In this document: one piece after another, positions 57,601 to 64,000 of the stretch | How positions within the stretch are numbered: position 1 is the stretch's first letter | Layout of the letters: every line of letters starts with the position of its first letter | IMG/VR virus record: IMGVR_UViG_3300033553_000338 | Coordinates: 93,881-157,880 of that record | Source: a virus | DNA length: 64,000 nucleotides | Strand: one strand, 5' to 3' | Program-made: the position numbers and the translations under genes | Notes under the pieces: model-generated | Databases searched by the model: none | What the model saw: only the letters and a program-made list of their open reading frames with translations | Told to the model about the DNA's origin: nothing

Positions 57601-58584
57601 AGTTCGGTGCTTATAATATAAGTCTTCAAATACCTTAGTTGTATTCTTAATCTCCCCAAAGGTACCCCGCTTATTTCGGATCGTGAGTAAGATAGAGTAA
57701 AATTCCTGTTTGGGGACAACCCTGGAGATACCCTCTGCCACATCTTTTAAAAAACTAAACTCCGAAATTAGAATCTCTGCCATGCGGGATACGTCATCCT
57801 CACAGTTAATTTGAATTTCCATGGAAGGTCCCCGCACCGGTGCTGAAATGGTCTCCGGAAACTCAATAAATCGTTGCCCTCCCTTTCTGTAAATTTCTTC
57901 AGGATTGATATTAATGATCTTGAATATGATTTCCGACACAGCCTTGCCAACACGGGTAGTACTGTACTCAACTGTAATTCCTGTAGACTCATTAATCATT
58001 CGGACGGATGTATCCAGACATCTTCGTTTGAAGTCGCAGAATCTGGGGTACTTATCCTCAACAAACATCCTCTTTCGGAGATCTTCCAGAGAGATTCGGT
58101 ATTCTTGGTTTTTCTGGTTCTTAATCATGCTGATCAGATCCCATATTTCATGGGCATAGATGCTTTGGAAAATGGAGCTTTGAAATCGTTGCATCGTAAA
58201 GCCTGGTCCAAGGTTCACAAAGTTCTTTTTACCAAGATCTGTAAACTTAAACTGGATCCCCATTCCGTTGAACAGGAACTTTGTTTCCCCAATCAGGCTC
58301 CCGAGGCTAATACCTTCGTGGTCAGCTCCGGAAACTTCAATATCTTTCATGACACTGAACACCTGTCTGAACTGATCGTAGTTGGTGACAGTTATCCCAA
58401 TAAGCTCAGCAATCTCTTTTAAGGTAAATTCTACGTAATCGATATCTTTCTTAGCCTCCACCTTGGTAAGGATGGCATTCAGTACATTCCGCTGAGCAAT
58501 ACTCATCCGCTTATGTGAGAGGATAAAATTATTGCTTTTTGATATAAAGGCTTTTTCTTTTGAGTATCTTTCCAGCGTATTCAT
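57583..58584 (-). CDS. repB: RepB-type (Rep_3 family) replication initiator
   Basis: 333 residues. N-terminal SNNFILSHKRMSIAQRNVLNAILTK and the following 'EFTLKEIAELIGITVTNYDQF' are the hallmarks of Rep_3/RepB initiators: two winged-helix domains that bind iterons. Later IYAHEIWDLISMIKN and YRISLEDLRKRM give the second winged helix. It is transcribed away from an iteron array at 58691-58929 that lies directly upstream, the usual layout of an iteron plasmid. Such proteins bind iterons, melt DNA and repress their own promoter. It is the only clear minus-strand gene. Confidence 0.88.
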   Translation of the reverse strand: MNTLERYSKEKAFISKSNNFILSHKRMSIAQRNVLNAILTKVEAKKDIDYVEFTLKEIAELIGITVTNYDQFRQVFSVMKDIEVSGADHEGISLGSLIGETKFLFNGMGIQFKFTDLGKKNFVNLGPGFTMQRFQSSIFQSIYAHEIWDLISMIKNQKNQEYRISLEDLRKRMFVEDKYPRFCDFKRRCLDTSVRMINESTGITVEYSTTRVGKAVSEIIFKIININPEEIYRKGGQRFIEFPETISAPVRGPSMEIQINCEDDVSRMAEILISEFSFLKDVAEGISRVVPKQEFYSILLTIRNKRGTFGEIKNTTKVFEDLYYKHRTKKAGY

Positions 58585-58690
58585 AGTACAATTATACTGA
58601 ATTCTGACTAAAGAAATGACATTTAAACTATTAACAATTTTCCATGTCCTTGATCAGATATTTGATAATGAGCGATTTAGTTATGTGGTT

Positions 58691-58929
58691 TTATGTGAGT
58701 TGTCGTAGTTTATATGTAAGATGTCGTAGATAGGCACAGATTGGCAAGCAATAAATACTGGTTATCAGTCTCTTATGAGTTCCACTAATTTATTAACAAT
58801 GGATATTTATGTGAGATGTCGTAGTTAGTATGGATAATGTCGTAGTTCTTATGTAATCTGTCTCTCCAAATCATGTTGGGTGTCGTAGTTTTTATGTGAG
58901 ATGTCGTAGTTTATATGTAATACGTCTGT
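58691..58929. repeat. Iterons of the putative replication origin
   Basis: Consensus TTATGTGAGATGTCGTAGTT, in 21-bp phase. TGTCGTAG occurs at 58701, 58722, 58817, 58838, 58881 and 58902 (first base), and two degenerate copies keep the spacing at 58859 (TGTCTCTC) and 58923 (CGTCTGTT). The array falls into two blocks separated by about 75 bases (58740-58800). It is upstream of repB and fits a Rep_3 iteron origin. Confidence 0.88.
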
Positions 58930-59145
58930 TTGAAGCCTTGTATGAATCTGATAAAAAGGCACTTAGCACTCCTGAAATATAGAAATAAAGGAAATAAAAG
59001 AAATAAGGAAATACCAAGCCAGGTTTTTTATTTTAAAGATTGCAAAGAAAATAGGAGTAACCAGGTAAGTACGACACGAGTAACCGGGTGTGACAGACAG
59101 TGACACTAACAGACAGTTACCAGTGCTTTATTGAGAAAGTTTTTT
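58930..59145. other. AT-rich and repeat-rich part of the origin region
   Basis: No gene. 58976-59010 has repeated purine-rich units (GAAATAAAG, GAAATAAAAG, AAATAAGG), a candidate duplex-unwinding element. Further on, GAGTAACC occurs twice (59049 and 59080 regions) and ACAGACAGT twice (59092-59117), suggesting binding sites for another protein. Confidence 0.5.
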
Positions 59146-59176
59146 AAAAAGACATTGACTTAGTGAATGTCTTTTT
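59146..59176. terminator. Hairpin terminator bordering the origin
   Basis: AAAAAGACATT / AATGTCTTTTT, 11-bp stem with a 9-nt loop; works in either orientation by its A and T flanks. It lies 37 bases before the next gene. Confidence 0.65.
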
Positions 59177-59213
59177 GTAGCTTTGTCTCAGTTATTAACC
59201 AATAAAACCGTGT

Positions 59214-59792
59214 ATGTCTGTACATTCTGTTCATGTCGGTGCCCCCAACAATGAGTTCTGGGGCCTTGTAGACGAGCTGTTTCTTTTGAATAGCTCCTAT
59301 GCCCAGCGATGGCTGTCCCTGGTCTTGCGAACCAAGCAGGTCATAGAAGTCACCATAGAGGATATCCGAAGCTTAATGCTTATTGAAGAAGCGGAGTATC
59401 CCCAGAAATCAGACCTTATTAGAAGGGTGTTCTATGAGCCTGTTGAGGAGGTGAATTCATCCACTTCCTTTACCATCCACTTTGGCTACCTACACAACAG
59501 CCGTAAACCCATCCACGGGTTCTGTATTTACAAGACCCGGGATAACGTGCGAAAGTCCCTTGGGGAAGCTCTGGGGGCAGAGCACTTGACTCAAATAGCC
59601 AAAGAGTATGGATTACCCGACTCTTATTACTTACTTGCGGCCCAGCACCCTTTGACGGTAGCCGCTTTATTTCAGGCCAACAGGGATATAAAAACAGGGA
59701 AGGTTAGAATCCACACATCCCCTCATTTCTATATGAAGCGGGTCGTGGACAACTCTGTGGCATTTCTGGAGCCAGTGTTGGATTTTATTTAA
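59214..59792 (+). CDS. Hypothetical protein beside the origin
   Basis: 192 residues, ATG after AAAACCGTGT (an earlier in-frame GTG exists). Slightly basic, with LVDELFLLNSSYAQRWLSLVL and DVIRSLMLIEE-like helices. Its position beside the iterons would suit a replication or partition accessory, but no motif supports that. Neighbour at 59814 follows after 21 bases. Confidence 0.5.
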   Translation: MSVHSVHVGAPNNEFWGLVDELFLLNSSYAQRWLSLVLRTKQVIEVTIEDIRSLMLIEEAEYPQKSDLIRRVFYEPVEEVNSSTSFTIHFGYLHNSRKPIHGFCIYKTRDNVRKSLGEALGAEHLTQIAKEYGLPDSYYLLAAQHPLTVAALFQANRDIKTGKVRIHTSPHFYMKRVVDNSVAFLEPVLDFI

Positions 59793-59813
59793 TGTAAACC
59801 TTAACTTTGAACT

Positions 59814-60659
59814 ATGATTTTTGATAAAGAAAAATGGCCCGTATTGTATGCCCTGCAAAACAACATCGGGTTTTTCGACATGGCCACCCGGGGAGTTATC
59901 CATAATCCCTATGACTTCATGGATCACTTCGCGGGATTTCAGGCCTTCCTGGAACAGTTCGTAGGTATGCGGAATTGCGGGAATATGTATATCACCGAGA
60001 AGATCCGTCAAATGGTGGACTACCACCCGAAGATCTACCCGGTACTGGAACGCGAATCCCGAAAGCCCGAGTTCTGGCCAGAGTTTCATGGAACCATTTC
60101 CTACGTTGTTATTGAGGGGAATGACCGGTTAAAGATGACCGTGCTTCTGGATATCATCCCCAGGGAGGAGTTTAACGGGAAGAAGTACTTCATGATCTCT
60201 GTCTTTGCCGGTGAGCTGTTTGTAGGGTATTTCGCTGCGGAAGATCTGGGTGATAGGGTAGATGTGCTCCAAAGTTTGCCCGGGCCGGTGGGTAAGTTCC
60301 CAGACCAGATCAAGGCGATCATGGACACCTTCACGTTCTGTAAACAGCTGCTGTTCTTTTTAGACCACTGCGATGAGAAGACCAAGTACATTCTGACAGA
60401 CTCCGTTCGAAGGGTAAAAACGGCCAATGGGGATAAGTTCATCAATCCGATGAAGCTCAGCAACATGCAGATCATTGATTCGTCTTACTTTACGACAACT
60501 ATCCGGACCGGAGAATTCCCGGTCAGTGGGCACTGGAGGATGCAAGCGTATGGCCAGGCACGGCAAAACCGCAAACTGGTATGGATCAAGGATTTTGTGA
60601 AGTTCGGATACACCCGTAAATCAGTCATTACCGGGGAGGAAGGTCATGGGGAAGAATAA
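59814..60659 (+). CDS. Hypothetical protein
   Basis: 281 residues, GC-richer than average. Contains beta-rich stretches (TISYVVIEGNDRLKMTVLLDIIP) and aromatic residues. The stop overlaps the next gene by 14 bases. No family recognised. Confidence 0.5.
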   Translation: MIFDKEKWPVLYALQNNIGFFDMATRGVIHNPYDFMDHFAGFQAFLEQFVGMRNCGNMYITEKIRQMVDYHPKIYPVLERESRKPEFWPEFHGTISYVVIEGNDRLKMTVLLDIIPREEFNGKKYFMISVFAGELFVGYFAAEDLGDRVDVLQSLPGPVGKFPDQIKAIMDTFTFCKQLLFFLDHCDEKTKYILTDSVRRVKTANGDKFINPMKLSNMQIIDSSYFTTTIRTGEFPVSGHWRMQAYGQARQNRKLVWIKDFVKFGYTRKSVITGEEGHGEE

Positions 60660-61047
60660 CGAGTTAACCCCCGAGCAAGTCTACTGGCACATCATACATC
60701 TTGAGAACCCGGAATTGTCCAGGTCCTCACGAACGGAGTATTTCCAGATCAAACGGTATGAGTGGGAGGAAAGGGTATTCAAGTTTGGTAAAGAGGATCC
60801 AAGGATCGGGGAGACCTATAAAGCATTCTCAGAAGAGGATGTCCATCGATACGCGGAAATGCAACAGTCCGGAAGTGACTTCCCCGCATTTGTGGCCCTG
60901 GCCAATGGTACCGATGACAAGCTATTTCTGCTTGATGGGAAGCACCGGATTGAGGCTTCAATCATACTTGGAGTGGAGATAACAGGATTCATTGGAACGG
61001 TTCCGGATGAAGTTGAAGCATTTAAAAACTCTATTAATTATGGATGA
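60646..61047 (+). CDS. ParB/sulfiredoxin-like domain protein
   Basis: 133 residues. FLLDGKHRIEASIILGVE matches the 'xDGxHRxxAA' phosphate-binding motif of the ParB N-domain/sulfiredoxin fold, with an upstream helical half. On plasmids and phages such proteins can be ParB-like CTPases, nucleases or nucleotide-binding enzymes. There is no DNA-binding HTH domain attached, so a classical partition role is not shown. Confidence 0.6.
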   Translation: MGKNNELTPEQVYWHIIHLENPELSRSSRTEYFQIKRYEWEERVFKFGKEDPRIGETYKAFSEEDVHRYAEMQQSGSDFPAFVALANGTDDKLFLLDGKHRIEASIILGVEITGFIGTVPDEVEAFKNSINYG

Positions 61048-61387
61048 TTTATTTAAACAAGCTGAACTGGTAAAGCAAAGACTTCTGTACCATTTCAAAG
61101 GTACCTCAGATAGATGGGTAATTCCTCCTGGGCTCCCTTTTATGCAGGAATTTTTGAATGAGGTAGACCAACTATGTACCCTGAACATGGATGCAATCAA
61201 TGCTATGGTCTGGGTATCCTTTGATTGGACCAAGGTTGAGACACGCCCAACAGAGTGTGGTAAGTACCTGGTATGTCGCAAAGATGGTAAGGTTCATTGG
61301 GAAACCTGGAATGGGAATGGCTGGGCCTATAATCACAATGAGATTCGATTCTGGTCAAAAATTAATCCACCAAAAGTATGCACATAA
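61040..61387 (+). CDS. DUF551-like protein
   Basis: 115 residues from ATG 61040, overlapping the upstream stop. The second half (WVSFDWTKVETRPTECGKYLV...WNGNGWAYN...FWSKINPP) follows the DUF551 plan 'W..v....P....Yl......w....w.....tHW..lP.PP'. These small phage domains are widespread and uncharacterised. Confidence 0.6.
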   Translation: MDDLFKQAELVKQRLLYHFKGTSDRWVIPPGLPFMQEFLNEVDQLCTLNMDAINAMVWVSFDWTKVETRPTECGKYLVCRKDGKVHWETWNGNGWAYNHNEIRFWSKINPPKVCT

Positions 61388-61569
61388 GTACAATCGATGC
61401 CCAGTGGACTGTACACTGGTTGGGAATTCCTTACTTTGTAGAATCCGTGTATCGCGGCCATCTGTACGGAGTGGTTACCTCTGAGGAGGATTCTGTGGAT
61501 CCGGTTACTTCCGGGAAGATTCTACATAAGTTTTTCAAGTTGAAGTTAAATAAATCAATGATCACCTAA
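61378..61569 (+). CDS. Hypothetical protein
   Basis: 63 residues, ATG overlapping the preceding stop by 10 bases. Aromatic and beta-rich at first (WTVHWLGIPYFVESVY), basic at the end (FFKLKLNKS). Not recognised. Confidence 0.45.
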   Translation: MHISTIDAQWTVHWLGIPYFVESVYRGHLYGVVTSEEDSVDPVTSGKILHKFFKLKLNKSMIT

Positions 61570-61571
61570 CA

Positions 61572-61952
61572 ATGAAGTCAATAGAAGAGCAAATACAAAT
61601 ACTGTCTGAGCAAATTAGCCTGGGGAATATGTTTGCATGGCAAGATGGGGATAGTGGTATGTTTGAGGCCATCTCTAGTAATCAAACATCCTCCTCTTAT
61701 GAAGAGGCACAGCAAGATCTCGCTGAGGAATTGTACAGTGATAAGGATATCTCAAAATGGCCAGGATGGTCTAAGAAAGATCTGTTTCTACACTGTGTTA
61801 AATTCTCGGACAGCGATGAAAATAAGCATACCTGGATTTATAACTTGCAGGAATGTCTGGACGAGTTAAGGGAGGAAAATGAGATTTTAAAATTTCCTAA
61901 GTGTGGTGCATGTGGAGGATATCACGACCCTGATTGGTACTGCCATCCTTAA
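61572..61952 (+). CDS. Acidic protein with C-terminal Cys/His cluster
   Basis: 126 residues. Acidic helices precede KCGACGGYHDPDWYCHP, a CxxC...C/H knuckle. Function unknown. A terminator follows. Confidence 0.55.
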   Translation: MKSIEEQIQILSEQISLGNMFAWQDGDSGMFEAISSNQTSSSYEEAQQDLAEELYSDKDISKWPGWSKKDLFLHCVKFSDSDENKHTWIYNLQECLDELREENEILKFPKCGACGGYHDPDWYCHP

Positions 61953-61965
61953 TGATTACCTAAAA

Positions 61966-62004
61966 TAAAAGCCCCGGAAGACTTTAGTCAACCGGGGTTG
62001 TTTT
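61966..62004 (+). terminator. Intrinsic terminator
   Basis: AGCCCCGG pairs with CCGGGGTT (one G.T) across a 14-nt loop, followed by a T-rich tract. Confidence 0.75.
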
Positions 62005-62085
62005 ACATCAATCACAATATCACACTGTGAGTTAATACTGCAAACCTAAATAAAGTTTATCAAATAACCAAATAATTTTAACCTT

Positions 62086-62637
62086 ATGGGATTATCATTT
62101 GAAACAACAGGAAAATACACCTCTGAAAGGCATGAAGCAGCCTTACGAAACGGAAAATATACCGCTGGGCAAGCATCACAGAAGCTTAGGAAAAGTGGTG
62201 TTAAGATATATGCCAAGGAATTAGTTGAAGCCTTTAAAGTACTTCACGGACGGGAACCGGAATGGCATCATTCTGGTTTTTATAAAAAGTCAAGTGGAGC
62301 AACAATGGGCCGGACTTTCTTTTTTAGTGAAAGCCAACTTGAAGAATTGGAAACCAGGATGCCGGAAGTTAAACTTCTTCTGAAAGAAATAGAGGCAGAA
62401 GAACTCGCAAAGGCAGAGACAAAAATTCAAGGTTTCTACTGGGTTTGGGAGTCTGATTACTTAGGCCGTTACGGTAAAAAGCGCAATTATAAGGTTCTAA
62501 AGATCTATGAAGGAAACGAACTTAATAAGCCAAAAAACTTTGTCTCTTGTAATAATCGTATATTTGAAAATGTGAAAGAAAAAGAGGGAACCCAGTATTT
62601 TGGTTGGGATGAACCAAAACTTCACCAATTTGCATAA
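62086..62637 (+). CDS. Hypothetical protein
   Basis: 183 residues (ATG after AACCTT). Basic N-terminal region (ASQKLRKSGVKIYAKELVEAFKVLHGREPEWHHSG in several segments) resembling a small DNA-binding helix bundle, then an acidic helix and a beta-rich end with WVWESDYLGRYGKKRNYKVL. No confirmed family. Confidence 0.55.
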   Translation: MGLSFETTGKYTSERHEAALRNGKYTAGQASQKLRKSGVKIYAKELVEAFKVLHGREPEWHHSGFYKKSSGATMGRTFFFSESQLEELETRMPEVKLLLKEIEAEELAKAETKIQGFYWVWESDYLGRYGKKRNYKVLKIYEGNELNKPKNFVSCNNRIFENVKEKEGTQYFGWDEPKLHQFA

Positions 62638-62657
62638 ACATATTAAAACTTTAAACA

Positions 62658-62921
62658 ATGCAGTACCCTAATAAAATATATGTGGTCGAGGAGACCGTTA
62701 AGAATCCGTTTGGAGAATCCGGGCATTTCGTTATTGTTATCGCTGCATCAAGCAGCCAGATAGCTAAAAGCCATGTAAAGGATCAGGTAGGTATCGATGC
62801 TGAACCTACCTTGTTGATGAGTGCAGTGTACCCTACAATCTGGACTTCCGATGGATCCAAACCTATGCCAGTTCAGGCAAAGATCCTTTCAAACAGCAGT
62901 GTGGAAATTCAGAATAAATAA
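62658..62921 (+). CDS. Hypothetical protein
   Basis: 87 residues, beta-alpha-rich (YPNKIYVVEETVK, HFVIVIAASSSQIAKSHVKDQ), resembling a compact DpnD-like fold. The A-rich leader (AACTTTAAACA) is typical of this genome. Confidence 0.5.
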   Translation: MQYPNKIYVVEETVKNPFGESGHFVIVIAASSSQIAKSHVKDQVGIDAEPTLLMSAVYPTIWTSDGSKPMPVQAKILSNSSVEIQNK

Positions 62922-62943
62922 TGAAATTGAAAAAACTTAAATT

Positions 62944-63447
62944 ATGGGATTAGACATCTCGGATGAAGTTAAACAACTTATCCAAAACAATGTAGCAAGT
63001 GAAGATTTTAATACGATACCTGGCCGCTTTGATAAATTAGAATCCGGTAACTATGGCTTTATCATTGAGTGGGAGAAGGTTTCTAAAACCTTTGTGCAAC
63101 GGGCCGAAGAGAACTTGGCACTGATTGATAAAAGAAAGCAAGCAAGGCAGCTGCTGAAGACTATCCAGGTTGGGGATTACCTGGAGCGTAAAGATGGAAG
63201 TGTTAGCAGAATAACCTATCACTGGGGGAAATCCGTACAGGATGGTGGAGGTGCAGGAAGTTTTTATCTGGACTCATCAGGTGCCGCTTCTTACTCGGGA
63301 AGTCTTGATGATCCAATCTCTCTGACAAAGATTGTCCCTACAGAGGAGGAGAGGGAGGGACGGTTCTGGTTATTCTCCTGTGACTGGTCCGGGGCCAATC
63401 GCGGAATCGATTTCTGTATTAATGTGAAAGTTTGGAAAGAAGTATAA
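62944..63447 (+). CDS. Hypothetical protein
   Basis: 167 residues. N-terminal helical part; a C-terminal beta-rich part with GDYLERKDGSVSRITYHWG and Gly/Ser-rich loops (DGGGAGSFYLDSSGAASYSG). Unknown family. Twelve bases separate it from the next gene. Confidence 0.5.
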   Translation: MGLDISDEVKQLIQNNVASEDFNTIPGRFDKLESGNYGFIIEWEKVSKTFVQRAEENLALIDKRKQARQLLKTIQVGDYLERKDGSVSRITYHWGKSVQDGGGAGSFYLDSSGAASYSGSLDDPISLTKIVPTEEEREGRFWLFSCDWSGANRGIDFCINVKVWKEV

Positions 63448-63458
63448 AAAGACAACCT

Positions 63459-63698
63459 ATGAAAAAGTACGCACAAGTGTCCGTAGATTTGGTAGCTGAA
63501 ATAGCACAAAGTATCACACCCAGGTTACTCCATAAACCCTTTCAGGGGGAGGTAAACTACAGTCCCTGTGAGGTGAAGATCCTTGAGGATGACCATGCAA
63601 CCATCTGGGTAAAGTGGGGAAGTAAATACGACTGTCGCTTTGAAGATCTCCCGGCTGTAGTTATGGGCACCATAGCCGATGCGGTGTTAGGTGAGTAG
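63459..63698 (+). CDS. Hypothetical protein
   Basis: 79 residues from ATG 63459 (GACAACCT leader). Contains VNYSPCEVKILEDDHATIWVKWG. No recognised domain. A promoter-like motif follows after 42 bases. Confidence 0.5.
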   Translation: MKKYAQVSVDLVAEIAQSITPRLLHKPFQGEVNYSPCEVKILEDDHATIWVKWGSKYDCRFEDLPAVVMGTIADAVLGE

Positions 63699-63740
63699 CC
63701 CTGCAGATAATTGATCGTTGAATATTTAATTGCAATTTGT

Positions 63741-63757
63741 TTCGTATAACAAATCTT
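63741..63757 (+). promoter_or_regulatory. TTCGTATAAC motif (copy 8 of 8), putative phage promoter
   Basis: TTCGTATAAC-AAA-TCTTAAT-CAT-TACTTT, 53 bases before the next ATG. Together with copy 5 it defines the fullest consensus. Confidence 0.72.
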
Positions 63758-63793
63758 AATCATTACTTTTACAATCAAATTAATTATAAGTCT

Positions 63794-63982
63794 ATGGCTA
63801 CAGTGACCACAAAATCAGGGGTTACAACAATCTTCTGCAGCAAATGCGGATGTACGGATTCTGACCACATCAGTGTAGCCAGCAATCGGTTCAAGGGTGA
63901 AGGATGGGTATTGAATTCCCCCAAGCCTAAGAATAAGTTGACCCACCTGTGCCCAAAATGTAGCACAGTTTTGAAAAGTTAA
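63794..63982 (+). CDS. Small zinc-ribbon protein
   Basis: 62 residues. FCSKCGCTDSDHI and HLCPKCSTVL form a clear CxxC...CxxC zinc ribbon; first Cys pair near residue 15, second near 54. Typical of small phage transcription-linked or DNA-binding proteins; role unknown. It is driven by promoter-like motif 8. Confidence 0.6.
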   Translation: MATVTTKSGVTTIFCSKCGCTDSDHISVASNRFKGEGWVLNSPKPKNKLTHLCPKCSTVLKS

Positions 63983-64000
63983 ATCAAACCCGTCCGGTAA

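Noticed and set aside
57874-58422. 182-residue + strand frame opposite the replication initiator
   Set aside because: The minus-strand product is a clear Rep_3 protein; the + strand product has no family features and no promoter or ribosome-binding signal.
58691-58929. CRISPR array
   Set aside because: The repeats are adjacent 21-bp iterons with drift, without unique spacers of constant length and without cas genes.

Overview
This window looks like part of the genome of a large double-stranded DNA phage of Bacteroidota, possibly one that persists as a plasmid (a phage-plasmid). Evidence for a phage: adjacent rIIA-like and rIIB-like genes, a complete phage-type replication and recombination set (family A DNA polymerase, Dda-like and SF2 helicases, DnaB-like helicase, TOPRIM primase, RecT-like annealing protein, Hjc-like resolvase, PD-(D/E)XK nuclease, DNA ligase, RNase H, dNMP kinase, class II ribonucleotide reductase with an intein), a GH24 lysozyme, and dozens of tightly packed, often overlapping small genes, nearly all on the + strand. 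No capsid, portal, terminase or tail gene is present, so this would be the early/replicative part. Evidence for Bacteroidota: A-rich leaders mostly without a Shine-Dalgarno sequence, a DUF4494-like gene, several small proteins of the 'SWDWLMPV' type and a spanin-like protein of a type common in phages of this phylum. The host assignment is inference. The plasmid-like part is a RepB/Rep_3 initiator (57583-58584, the only clear minus-strand gene) next to 21-bp iterons (58691-58929).

Layout. 1-925: structured RNA region with tRNA-Ser(GCT), tRNA-Val(CAC) and three tRNA-like elements whose middle part is abnormal; a fourth lies at 1629-1791. 931-5250: small proteins, lipoprotein, PP-loop ATPase and a duplicated 26-bp hairpin repeat. 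5280-8779: rIIA/rIIB. 8849-15363: DNA ligase and many small acidic proteins, including four members of one paralogous family and one frameshifted gene. 15363-20310: DnaQ-like exonuclease, C5-cytosine methyltransferase, DUF4494-like protein, ArdC-like antirestriction protein. 20300-40078: core replication, recombination and nucleotide metabolism. 40134-46504: small proteins, many with zinc-ribbon cysteines, an archaeo-eukaryotic-primase-like protein and an ADP-ribosyltransferase-like protein. 46526-51060: AT-rich array of about ten single-gene units separated by imperfect palindromes that resemble integron attC sites; it carries an Acb2/Tad1-type anti-defence protein, a MazG-like protein and an orphan DNA methyltransferase. 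51172-57571: SbcD-like phosphoesterase, RNase H, Hsp20-like protein, spanin-like protein and two DUF2829 (Tad2-type) genes. 57572-59176: replication initiator and origin. 59214-63982: small proteins including ParB/sulfiredoxin-like and DUF551-like ones.

Most distinctive observations: (1) the attC-like cassette array embedded in a phage-type genome, with no integrase in the window; (2) eight copies of an intergenic motif, TTCGTATAAC-N3-TCTTAAT, always on the + strand upstream of a gene, probably a phage-specific promoter; (3) tRNA-like elements with intact acceptor and T arms but an expanded or rebuilt centre; (4) at least four candidate counter-defence functions (ArdC, Acb2/Tad1, Tad2, DNA methyltransferases) on one replicon. 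All assignments come from reading sequence and motifs; no database search was run.
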